DNA of 7,637 nucleotides from Nitrospinota bacterium (lineage in GTDB: Bacteria > Nitrospinota_A > JADGAW01). Position numbers and translations under genes: made by a program. Under the pieces are notes generated by a model. That model was not told the origin of the DNA. It ran no database searches and saw nothing but the letters and a program-made list of their open reading frames with translations. Below, piece by piece: positions 1-6,373 of the stretch (position 1 is its first letter; every line of letters starts with the position of its first letter). The DNA is taken from positions 1 to 7,637 of the forward strand of contig JADGAW010000099.1 of NCBI GenBank assembly GCA_015231815.1, written 5' to 3'.

Positions 1-591
1 AATCCCTCCATATAAAATCATTGACGCTATAAAATAAAAGTTCCGGGGTTTTTTCTCCTGAGTTTCATAAGACATGAAAAAACTTAAGGGGAGGATAAGA
101 ATAAGGTATCCGGCTAAATCATTAGGATTGGAAAAGGTTGAAGTAATTCTGAAATAAAAATATTGATCCCGGGGAATAAGATTAATGTTGTAATGCTGCA
201 AAATTCCAAAGAACGAAACAAGTGTTCCGCACAAAATAAAAATAAAAATTATTCTCCGGTAGTGTTCCTTTTTTCCAAAAACAAGAAACATTGTGACAAA
301 AACGATCATCTCCCCAATCAAATACGCATATTCTTGGGTAAAGTTCTTGAAAAATGATGTGTTTAGCCCAGATAACGAAACAAGAAAAATATAAGTAGCT
401 AAAAAGAAGAAGAGTTTTTTGTTGTTGGTAAAAATTTCCTTATTCTGAAAAGCATTTATTGCAGCAAAAACAAAAAGAATGGTAAGAAAGGAACCAAAAA
501 CAATTCCTTTGTCCTGAACAAAGGGGTGCAGGAAAGGGATTATGATGAAAAAAACAGTTACTATCCATCTACATGTTACAATTACTGGCAT
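1..591 (-). CDS. O-antigen ligase/polymerase-like membrane protein (Wzy_C family), 3' end beyond the window
   Basis: The minus strand is open from ATG at 591-589 to the window edge (197 codons, no stop), with an in-frame TAA immediately before the ATG at 594-592, so this ATG is the furthest upstream start possible. The translation is strongly hydrophobic, with about six or seven membrane spans (roughly residues 8-24, 31-46, 57-76, 87-107, 114-130, 158-173 and one entering the edge). The segment GILQHY at 129-134 followed by TFSNPNDLAGYL at 152-163 is the hallmark seen in Wzy_C/O-antigen ligase proteins (typically a T-F-x-NPN-x-LAGYL pattern before a membrane helix). Known members join or polymerise glycans on undecaprenyl pyrophosphate at the periplasmic face; some are glycosylation ligases acting on proteins. 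Which applies cannot be told from this N-terminal half, because the large periplasmic loop with the catalytic residues lies outside. It is divergent from the glycan genes to the right, which fits an envelope polysaccharide role. Confidence 0.82.
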   Translation of the reverse strand, partial: MPVIVTCRWIVTVFFIIIPFLHPFVQDKGIVFGSFLTILFVFAAINAFQNKEIFTNNKKLFFFLATYIFLVSLSGLNTSFFKNFTQEYAYLIGEMIVFVTMFLVFGKKEHYRRIIFIFILCGTLVSFFGILQHYNINLIPRDQYFYFRITSTFSNPNDLAGYLILILPLSFFMSYETQEKKPRNFYFIASMILYGGI

Positions 592-607
592 TTAAGCTGA
601 ATAAGGA

Positions 608-636
608 TTAATAAGCGTTGAAGTTCTAAAACTCAA
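608..636 (-). promoter_or_regulatory. candidate promoter for the O-antigen ligase-like gene
   Basis: Read on the minus strand, TTGAGT (636-631) and TATTAA (613-608) are separated by exactly 17 bases, each matching four of six bases of the sigma-70 -35 and -10 consensus. Transcription would begin near 601, giving a leader of only about 10 bases before the ATG at 591, which would fit the lack of a Shine-Dalgarno sequence there. The 592-668 interval is AT-rich, so chance matches are likely. No comparably spaced pair was found for the rightward gene. Confidence 0.25.
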
Positions 637-668
637 TAAAGCAACAATTATCTCAGAAAGTAAATAAT

Positions 669-1541
669 ATGCCTCAACTAATACTTTTGGAAGCTGCCAG
701 AAAAATTTTTAAACTTCATGGCTACACTGGAGAAATGCTGAAGGAAGCAATCCCTTATATTAGCGAGTTTAAAAATAAACTTATTGTTTTAAAAATAGGT
801 GGCTCCATTATTGAAGATAAAGATACAGAAAAAGAATTCATCGAGGATGTTGCCTTTATGATGGAAATTGGTATTAAGCTTATTATTATTCATGGTGGAG
901 GAAAACACCTGACTGAAGCTTTATTACAAAAAGGAATTACCTCTGATTTCCATAATGGTCTGAGAATTACCACAAAAGACATTGTTGAGACTGCTGAAGA
1001 AGTATTTACCAAAATAAACCATGGACTTACCAACGAGCTAGAAGAAGCAAAGGTTAAAGCTTTTCCCTACAATCATGCTCAAAACTTAATTGAAGCAGAA
1101 ATTTTGGATGATTCCCTTGGCTTTGTCGGAAAACCAATTGCTTTACGAAATAAACTCCTTCAGGAAAAAGTTGAAGAGGGAATAGTTCCTATCATTCCTG
1201 CTTTAGGGCTCCAGGGGAAACAATTATTGAATATTAATGCTGATACTGTTGCAGGCTTTATCGCCCGGGAAATGAAAGCTGAAAAGCTTATACTCATGAC
1301 AAATGTCGATGGATTATGTGACGATAAGGGTAGTCTTATTTCAACTGTTGATCAGGAAAAGGTTGAGGAACTCATTAATTCAGGTACAATCAGGGGTGGC
1401 ATGGTTCCCAAGGTAAAAACATGTCTTGACGCTTTGGAAGGGGGAGTTCATAAAGCACATATCATTAATGGCTCAGGCAAGACTTTTGTTAACGAGGTTT
1501 TGACCGATAAAGGGGTCGGAACCCAAATAATACATAAGTAA
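669..1541 (+). CDS. argB: Acetylglutamate kinase-like protein (amino acid kinase family)
   Basis: Likely phosphorylates N-acetyl-L-glutamate with ATP, the second step of arginine synthesis, in the cytoplasm. The amino-acid-kinase motifs run in order: KIGGS at 42-46 (Lys42, phosphate contact), HGGGKH at 75-80, GLRIT at 97-101 (Arg99, substrate carboxylate), NINAD at 188-192 (Asp192, which organises the two lysines), TNVDGL at 211-216, GGMVPK at 243-248 (Lys248) and GVGT at 282-285. At 290 residues it is longer than the E. coli enzyme (258), because a helix-like N-terminal extension (about residues 3-30) precedes the core. In known NAGKs such an N-helix goes with hexamer formation and arginine feedback inhibition, so that regulation is plausible. 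Two departures from the proteobacterial pattern are HGGGK instead of HGGGP, and residues 131-140 (AFPYNHAQNL) where a GLxGKD-type segment is expected. It is not beside other arg genes; the next gene is a glycosyltransferase 9 bases downstream. The start has only a weak AGAAAG upstream. Family is secure, exact substrate less so. Confidence 0.8.
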   Translation: MPQLILLEAARKIFKLHGYTGEMLKEAIPYISEFKNKLIVLKIGGSIIEDKDTEKEFIEDVAFMMEIGIKLIIIHGGGKHLTEALLQKGITSDFHNGLRITTKDIVETAEEVFTKINHGLTNELEEAKVKAFPYNHAQNLIEAEILDDSLGFVGKPIALRNKLLQEKVEEGIVPIIPALGLQGKQLLNINADTVAGFIAREMKAEKLILMTNVDGLCDDKGSLISTVDQEKVEELINSGTIRGGMVPKVKTCLDALEGGVHKAHIINGSGKTFVNEVLTDKGVGTQIIHK

Positions 1542-1550
1542 ACCAAGAAA

Positions 1551-2267
1551 ATGGCGCAAATACTTTCAATTATTATTCCAGCTTATAACGAAGAAAATAC
1601 CATTTGTCAGGTACTGGAAAAAATCAGAAAGACAAAACTTCATAAAAATCTGAAAAAAGAAATTGTTATTGTCAATGATTTCTCTACTGACGCAACCTCT
1701 GAAGTTGTTTTGGAGTTTAAGGAGCAATATCCGGATGAAAATATCCACTTTTTCTCCCATAAAAGCAATAGAGGAAAAGGTGCTGCGCTGCATACAGGAA
1801 TTAAGGAAGCAACAGGAGATTATCTGATTATCCAAGATGCCGACCTGGAATATGACCCTGATGAATACAACCTTTTATTAAAACCAGTTCTGGATGGATT
1901 TGCAGATGTTGTCTATGGGTCCCGATTTATTGGAGGTAAACCCCACAGAATTCTCTTTTTCTGGCATTCAATAGGAAACGGCTTTCTCACTTTTCTCTCC
2001 AACATGTTCACTAATCTGAACCTTACCGATATGGAGACCTGTTTTAAACTCTTCCGAAGTGACATTATTAAACAAATTGTCTTGGAGGAAGAACGTTTTG
2101 GCTTTGAGCCGGAGGTTACAGCAAAAATCTCCAAAATTCCCAATATAAGAATTTATGAAGTAGGTATTTCTTATTACGGCAGAACCTATGCTGAAGGAAA
2201 GAAAATCAATTGGAAGGACGGCATAGAAGCAATTAAATGTATTATTAAATACAACCTTTTTCAATAA
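1551..2267 (+). CDS. Family 2 glycosyltransferase, polyprenyl-phosphate sugar transferase type (DPM1-like)
   Basis: A soluble GT-A fold enzyme of 238 residues with no membrane helix, close in size to the catalytic dolichol-phosphate mannose synthase class. Visible motifs are SIIIPAYNEENTI at 6-18 (nucleotide-binding start of GT2), VNDFSTDAT at 41-49, NRGKGAALHTGI at 73-84, the metal-binding DAD at 96-98 followed by LEYDP, YGSRFIGG at 122-129, the LTDMETCFKLFR stretch at 158-169, and RFGFEPEVTAKI at 182-193 near the acceptor site. Members move a sugar from a nucleotide sugar to a polyprenyl phosphate on the inner leaflet of the membrane, making the lipid-linked donor for GT-C enzymes. Substrate (mannose, glucose or other) cannot be read from the sequence. 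It follows the argB-like gene by 9 bases with only an A-rich AAGAAA before the ATG, so the two are probably cotranscribed. The large membrane protein that follows could be a user of its product, which is inference. Confidence 0.88.
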   Translation: MAQILSIIIPAYNEENTICQVLEKIRKTKLHKNLKKEIVIVNDFSTDATSEVVLEFKEQYPDENIHFFSHKSNRGKGAALHTGIKEATGDYLIIQDADLEYDPDEYNLLLKPVLDGFADVVYGSRFIGGKPHRILFFWHSIGNGFLTFLSNMFTNLNLTDMETCFKLFRSDIIKQIVLEEERFGFEPEVTAKISKIPNIRIYEVGISYYGRTYAEGKKINWKDGIEAIKCIIKYNLFQ

Positions 2268-2293
2268 TTTCATGCTGTTGACTGAGCAACATG

Positions 2294-2303
2294 AGCAATT
2301 GCT
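2294..2303. repeat. Perfect 10-base palindrome in the gap before the TPR membrane protein gene
   Basis: AGCAATTGCT reads the same on both strands. It overlaps the second of two direct copies of GAGCAA (2284-2289 and 2293-2298, 9 bases apart). Just upstream GTTG (2277-2280) and CAAC (2287-2290) can pair across six bases. There is no following T-run that would make these an intrinsic terminator. It could be a small operator ahead of the possible -10 element at 2318, or chance in AT-rich DNA. Confidence 0.3.
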
Positions 2304-2317
2304 TTTACCAACTACAC

Positions 2318-2323
2318 TATAAT
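2318..2323 (+). promoter_or_regulatory. possible -10 element for the TPR membrane protein gene
   Basis: A perfect TATAAT lies 38 bases before the ATG at 2362, in the only sizeable gap (94 bases) of the plus-strand series. No convincing -35 hexamer sits 16-18 bases upstream (the candidates are GCAATT or CAATTG) and there is no extended TG motif. It is therefore a weak suggestion that this gene can be transcribed separately from the glycosyltransferase gene. Confidence 0.25.
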
Positions 2324-2361
2324 AAGTCGTTTTTTAATAATAGTTCTAGTAAAGCATATAA

Positions 2362-4368
2362 ATGCCACAATTCCTTTTAACGAAAAGTTCATATTTCTTT
2401 CTTTTTTTTCTCCTGTTGATTCTTTCCCTTCATAAAATAGATAACTGCGACATTTTTTGGCATCTTAAAACAGGGGAAATGATCCTGAATTCCCTTGAAA
2501 TTCCCTCAATGGATAGTTTTTCTGTTCTCGGAAATGGTAAGGAATGGATAGATCTTCATTGGCTTTTTCAAGTAACTGTTGCTGGTTTGTATTCTCTATT
2601 TGGTCAATCAGCTGAGGTTTTAAATCTATTAATTTTTGTCCTTATGGCAGCCTCATTAATTTTCTGGATTAAGACGGAGGAGAATGAAACGCCATTACTG
2701 GTACTTTTGCTGAGCATGGCTTTAGCTTCAGCGGCGGAGAGGTTTTATATCCGACCAGAACTTTTTTCTATTCTTTATTTCTCCATTTTTTTCTATTGTC
2801 TTCATCGATATATTGAAGAAAAAAACAGTAAATTAATATTTCTCTTGCCTTTTGTTCAAATTCTTTGGGTGAATTCTCAAGGACTTTTTATCCTTGGGCT
2901 TATTCTGATTTTTTCTTTTTTTACTGGAGAATTTTTAAAAAGAGAACGGTCTTTAGAAAAGATTAAAATTTTAGGAATTACCGGTATTGGATGTGCTTTT
3001 GCCACCTTCATAAACCCTTATGGATATAAAGGAGCGTTTTTTCCCTTTGAACTTTTTAGTCGAATTGATAATTCATCTGCTGTTTTTAATACTGTTGGTG
3101 AGTTTACAACAGCGTATGGTTTCAATAATAACGCAATTGAAACCTATTGCTTTACATTTCTTATGGTTGCAGGAATTATTTCCTTTTTGATAAATTTCCG
3201 TAAAATTCAGCCAGCCCACTTAATTTGCTTTATTCTTTTTCTTTATTTAGCGTGGACAGCAAGAAGAAACTTTATTTTCTTTTCTCTCCTTTCAGCTTTA
3301 ATAACCAGCTACAACCTAAAGGAGTTAATGAATAAAGTTCCGGTGCAGATAATAGGGGGACTATCTATTGTATTTTGTGTCTTTTTCTCCTATCTTCTAT
3401 ACTCCAATCAACACTTTATTAACAAACAGAGCTACCGGGAATCAGGGATGGGCTTTTCGGAGTATGTCTACCCTTTTAAAGCACTGGATTTTATAAAAAA
3501 GGAAGCAATTCCCGGAAGTATTTTTTCTTCAATGTGTTGTGCTGGAAATGTTATTTTTGCAAATGAGGATGGAACTCAAAAGGTATTTTTCGATAATCGG
3601 TTGGAAGTACAGGATGAGGAGAATCTAAGTCTTTTTCTTAAGATGAGTTCCGACCCCAACCTTTTACTTTCAGAAACTGATAAGAGAGATATAAATATAG
3701 TTTTATTAAATCATATACTTACTGCAGACAATCCCTTAATTACCCAATTACTTCACGATAAGAACTGGGTTCCGGTTTATTTTGATGAAAATTCCATCGT
3801 GTTTCTAAAAAACAGTTTTGAAATGTATGGCTGGTTGGCTCGATTACGACCCTCTTTGGAAACAGTTAAACTCTCTAATAAAGGAGACTATAAGCCGGGA
3901 ATTCTTCAGGCAAACTATCCATTTAAGGCAATTTCCCTCGGAAATATTTTATATAAACTTGGCTTTATTCCTCAGGCAGCTCAAGAATATGAGTTTGCTC
4001 TATCGATAAATAGTGAATTGCTGGGAGTTGAAATAATGTTGGCTACAAGTTATATAGGGATGGGAAACTCACCAAAAGCGATTGAAAGTTTTAATAAAAT
4101 TTTGGAAAAAAAACGTGATCCAAACGTTTTGAATAATCTGGCATCAGTTTATGTAATGCAAAACAGTAACCTTGATGAAGCTCAAGAACTTATTGAGGAA
4201 GCCTTAAAAATTAAGCCCAACTATCCCGTGTATATTGGAACTCTTGTCGAAGTTTATCAGGCAAAAGGAGAAAAGAAAAAAGCTGCTGAGTTTATACAAA
4301 AATTTATAGATGAAAACCCCAAGAGTCAAAACCTTCCCTACTTTCAACAGCTTATGCAAAAGCTTTAG
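2362..4368 (+). CDS. Polytopic GT-C-like membrane protein with C-terminal TPR repeats
   Basis: The 668-residue protein has a membrane N-terminal half and a soluble C-terminal part. About ten or eleven hydrophobic spans lie between residues 11 and 347 (for example 11-25, 84-103, 111-126, 132-148, 157-170, 172-188, 203-218, 261-277, 284-300, 302-317, 327-347). The first loop carries CDIFWHLKTGEMI at 29-41 and IPSMDSFS at 47-54; an acidic D-x-x-W-H-x-x-x-G loop after the first helix recalls GT-C glycosyltransferases such as ArnT/PMT-type enzymes, where an early loop Asp is catalytic. Other family-like points are RPELFS at 131-136, WVNSQGLF at 169-176, INPYGYKG at 217-224, and a globular segment at about 375-480 with VFFDNRLEVQ at 408-417. 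Four TPR-like helix pairs follow at about 521-551, 555-587, 588-620 and 621-653. A role transferring lipid-linked sugars at the outer face of the membrane fits the neighbouring polyprenyl-phosphate glycosyltransferase, but acceptor and sugar are unknown. The start lacks a Shine-Dalgarno sequence (AGTAAAGC upstream). Function is an inference from architecture. Confidence 0.68.
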   Translation: MPQFLLTKSSYFFLFFLLLILSLHKIDNCDIFWHLKTGEMILNSLEIPSMDSFSVLGNGKEWIDLHWLFQVTVAGLYSLFGQSAEVLNLLIFVLMAASLIFWIKTEENETPLLVLLLSMALASAAERFYIRPELFSILYFSIFFYCLHRYIEEKNSKLIFLLPFVQILWVNSQGLFILGLILIFSFFTGEFLKRERSLEKIKILGITGIGCAFATFINPYGYKGAFFPFELFSRIDNSSAVFNTVGEFTTAYGFNNNAIETYCFTFLMVAGIISFLINFRKIQPAHLICFILFLYLAWTARRNFIFFSLLSALITSYNLKELMNKVPVQIIGGLSIVFCVFFSYLLYSNQHFINKQSYRESGMGFSEYVYPFKALDFIKKEAIPGSIFSSMCCAGNVIFANEDGTQKVFFDNRLEVQDEENLSLFLKMSSDPNLLLSETDKRDINIVLLNHILTADNPLITQLLHDKNWVPVYFDENSIVFLKNSFEMYGWLARLRPSLETVKLSNKGDYKPGILQANYPFKAISLGNILYKLGFIPQAAQEYEFALSINSELLGVEIMLATSYIGMGNSPKAIESFNKILEKKRDPNVLNNLASVYVMQNSNLDEAQELIEEALKIKPNYPVYIGTLVEVYQAKGEKKKAAEFIQKFIDENPKSQNLPYFQQLMQKL

Positions 4369-4414
4369 ACCCTATAAAAACCTATTGTTTGATGGATTGC
4401 ATAAAAATCTTTCT
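4369..4414. other. Convergent intergenic spacer without a recognisable terminator
   Basis: The plus-strand glycan genes and the minus-strand microcompartment genes end tail to tail 46 bases apart. I see no GC-rich hairpin with a T-run on either strand. The only internal feature is an imperfect direct repeat (CTATAAAAACC at 4372-4382 and GCATAAAAATC). Termination here must be Rho-dependent, use a weak signal, or occur by reading into the opposing gene. Confidence 0.5.
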
Positions 4415-4966
4415 TTACAAAAGTTTGAGGTTGAGATCTTTATGAGGGGCAGGAATTACTGAGTAATCAACGAGAGATGCGGTATCCTTAAGAGTTGCCA
4501 GTGCTGCTTCAATTCCCGCTTCAACTTCAGCTATTTCCCCTGTCAGAGTAAAAAAGGATTTTCCTCCGAGTCCGTTAGCAAGCCGAATTTCCATCAACTC
4601 AACTTTTGCTGCTTTTACTGCTGTATCTGCTGCAACAATTGCTGATGCTACAGAAAATGTCTCGATAATTCCCAAAGCATTGATGTCCTGAATATCAGTA
4701 CATGCCTGAATTGCCGGAATTACTTGCAAATCAACGTTAGGAAGAAATAGTTTATCTACAACCATATGCTCTCCTACTTCCACTCCGGCATTGTAAGATT
4801 CCTGTACGGGTCCAACTTCACCACCAATAAGAACAATATATTTTCCAGGACAAACTGTTTTTGCTTCCAGAAGTAAAACAGGAGCTTTCTTCACCATTGC
4901 ATCGGCGGACTTTATCCCACGAGGAATACTTCTAAACTCTACCAGTGCAATTGAAGGCTCTTTCAT
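4415..4966 (-). CDS. pduT: PduT-type tandem-domain BMC shell protein (BMC-T) with pore cysteine
   Basis: Two BMC domains in one chain: residues about 4-85 (SIALVEFRSIPRGIKSADAM at 5-24) and about 95-165 (ALGIIETFSVASAIVAADTA at 97-116, GLGGKSFFTLTGEI at 132-145). Length (183) matches Salmonella PduT (184), and the C-terminal VIPAPH at 170-175 matches the VIPRPH of PduT. BMC-T proteins form pseudohexameric trimers in the microcompartment shell. In PduT, Cys38 in a KTICPGK context places one [4Fe-4S] cluster at the centre of the trimer; here KTVCPGK has Cys39 at the same place, so an iron-sulfur pore is strongly suggested. The gene begins 6 bases after the stop of the PduS-type gene, with only AAAGAAAA before the ATG, so it is cotranscribed with it. 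This pairing supports electron or cluster transfer between the luminal flavoprotein and the cytosol. It is unlike EutL-type BMC-T proteins, which are longer and lack this cysteine motif. Confidence 0.93.
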   Translation of the reverse strand: MKEPSIALVEFRSIPRGIKSADAMVKKAPVLLLEAKTVCPGKYIVLIGGEVGPVQESYNAGVEVGEHMVVDKLFLPNVDLQVIPAIQACTDIQDINALGIIETFSVASAIVAADTAVKAAKVELMEIRLANGLGGKSFFTLTGEIAEVEAGIEAALATLKDTASLVDYSVIPAPHKDLNLKLL

Positions 4967-4972
4967 TTTTCT

Positions 4973-6298
4973 TTACTGTTTCAAAATAATAATATGTTCT
5001 CCAACCGACTCAATTTTTCCAGAAATGGATGCATGAATATTTGCGCCGAGTTTTCCTTCAGGAATGGAAGCAATCATATCACCTTTCCCAACAATATCAC
5101 CGGGTTTTACCATTGCTTCAGCTTTAGTTCCAATATGTTGTTGGACTGGGATTTTTACCTTTCCGACATTAATTTCCTCTTTCACCAGCTTTGGATAAAC
5201 ATCGTACCTTTCCATTTCCAATCGTTGTAAAAGTCGGTCTTTAGGTACATTCCGATAACCAGCCAAAGCACGTTCCTGAAGCTCAGCGTTATTGTGGGGA
5301 TTTTTTATACCGTCTGCAATTAATCTCTTTTTAAATTCCTTAAAAATAATTCTTGGGGAAAGGTTCATTGGGCATGAATAAAGATCACATATACCGCATT
5401 CAGAACAGAGCATAGATGATGTAATGGTCTTCGCATGTGGTTCGCTGTCAAGGTTGTAATCAATTACCCTCATTGCCATATGGGGAGCGAGGGAATGTCC
5501 TTGTAACCAGCGTGGACAAAACTCTGTACAATCCCTGCACTGCTCACATTGGGACTGGGACCAGCGAATATCCTGCTCAAGTGGTCGTTTTTTTCTGACA
5601 ATATAACTATGGTCAGAGGGCAAAACAATAAGTCCCGTAGTGGTTTTCGTTACTGGAGCTTCAATATCATCTGAAATTCTTCCCATCATCGGACCACCAA
5701 TAAGTAAGGTGTAATCCTCAGTAGTAACACCACCGCAGATTTCTATAAGGTCACGAAAATGGGTTCCAATAGGGACATTCAAAACCATTGGATTTTTTAC
5801 CTCACCGTTTACCGTAACAATTTGGTTGGTAACAGGAGTTCCCTGATGTGCAAAATAAATATTTCTTAGGGTATTAATGTTATTTACCACAACCCCAACA
5901 TTCAAAGGAATTCCACCCTCTGGAATTAAACGACCTGTGGCATCCTTTACAAGAGAAAACTCGTCACCTGCAGGGTAATAATTTCCCAGCTTATGGATAG
6001 TAATGTTACTTACTATCTCTAATACAAGGCTTACGGCACTTAAAGCATCTTCATACTTTTCCTTAATGCCTATAATGCCCTTTTCGGCTCCGGTTGCTTC
6101 CATGACAAGCTTTAGTCCACCAACAATTTCTTCAGCAAAATGAACTGCCGCTTGTCTGTCAGTTGCTAATAGTGGTTCACATTCTGCACCATTGCCAATA
6201 ACGGTATCAACTTTTGCCTGAACTTTAATATGAGTCGGAAAACCAGCACCCCCGGCTCCAACAACTCCTGCTTTAAAAATATTTTCTACTAAATTCAT
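4973..6298 (-). CDS. pduS: PduS-type RnfC-like flavin/iron-sulfur oxidoreductase of a microcompartment
   Basis: PduS proteins are FMN and iron-sulfur proteins that use NADH, in the Pdu system to reduce cobalamin. The N terminus has a glycine-rich GVVGAGGAGFPTHIK segment at 11-25 and NGAECEPLL at 36-44, typical of the RnfC/complex I 51-kDa-like flavin and NADH domain. A SLBB-like region (about 157-205, with VNGEV and GGPMMG) follows. Two four-cysteine motifs come next: Cys251, 254, 257, 261 (C-x2-C-x2-C-x3-CP) and Cys298, 301, 304, 309 (C-x2-C-x2-C-x4-CP). The extra residue in the second motif, followed by MNLSPR, is the PduS pattern and not that of RnfC. The C-terminal part (about 383-440, KPGDIVGKGDMIASIPEG) resembles the barrel-sandwich domain. 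Length 441 is near Salmonella PduS (451). It lies between an aldehyde dehydrogenase gene and the pduT-like gene, so it probably works inside the shell and hands electrons to the PduT-like pore. Whether its partner is cobalamin or another acceptor is not shown here. Start ATG at 6298 has only AAAGAAAT upstream. Confidence 0.92.
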   Translation of the reverse strand: MNLVENIFKAGVVGAGGAGFPTHIKVQAKVDTVIGNGAECEPLLATDRQAAVHFAEEIVGGLKLVMEATGAEKGIIGIKEKYEDALSAVSLVLEIVSNITIHKLGNYYPAGDEFSLVKDATGRLIPEGGIPLNVGVVVNNINTLRNIYFAHQGTPVTNQIVTVNGEVKNPMVLNVPIGTHFRDLIEICGGVTTEDYTLLIGGPMMGRISDDIEAPVTKTTTGLIVLPSDHSYIVRKKRPLEQDIRWSQSQCEQCRDCTEFCPRWLQGHSLAPHMAMRVIDYNLDSEPHAKTITSSMLCSECGICDLYSCPMNLSPRIIFKEFKKRLIADGIKNPHNNAELQERALAGYRNVPKDRLLQRLEMERYDVYPKLVKEEINVGKVKIPVQQHIGTKAEAMVKPGDIVGKGDMIASIPEGKLGANIHASISGKIESVGEHIIILKQ

Positions 6299-6341
6299 GG
6301 TCGTTTATTTCTTTGATGGTTAAGTAAAAACTAACGTTTGG

Positions 6342-6368
6342 AATAAAAAAGAAATAGGGTCTTGCCCT
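6342..6368 (-). terminator. weak hairpin plus T-tract between the aldehyde dehydrogenase and pduS-like genes
   Basis: On the minus strand AGGG (6368-6365) and CCCT (6359-6356) form a four-base-pair stem with a five-base loop (CAAGA), followed by ATTTCTTTTTTATT. It begins 5 bases after the aldehyde dehydrogenase stop codon. The stem is short for an intrinsic terminator, so it would at most lower transcription into the two downstream genes, leaving them part of the same operon at reduced level. It may be chance. Confidence 0.3.
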
Positions 6369-6373
6369 TGCTG

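Noticed and set aside
163..357. Plus-strand open frame of 64 codons inside the left-edge region
   Set aside because: It is antisense to the Wzy_C-like gene, which shows clear family motifs and membrane spans; the plus-strand translation is lysine- and asparagine-rich without any motif.
1566..2273. Three minus-strand open frames antisense to the glycosyltransferase gene
   Set aside because: They lie opposite a gene with complete GT2 motifs, have no recognisable domain or start signal, and look like chance frames in AT-rich DNA.
2268..2361. Possible intrinsic terminator after the glycosyltransferase gene
   Set aside because: The GTTG/CAAC and AGCAATTGCT elements form only short AT-rich stems and are not directly followed by a T-tract.
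3818..4009. Plus-strand 63-codon frame inside the TPR membrane protein gene
   Set aside because: Overlaps the real gene in another frame, with no motif.
4973..6298. RnfC subunit of a membrane Rnf complex
   Set aside because: No other rnf genes are present, the second cluster motif has the PduS spacing (C-x4-CP), and it is flanked by a BMC shell gene and a PduP-type dehydrogenase.
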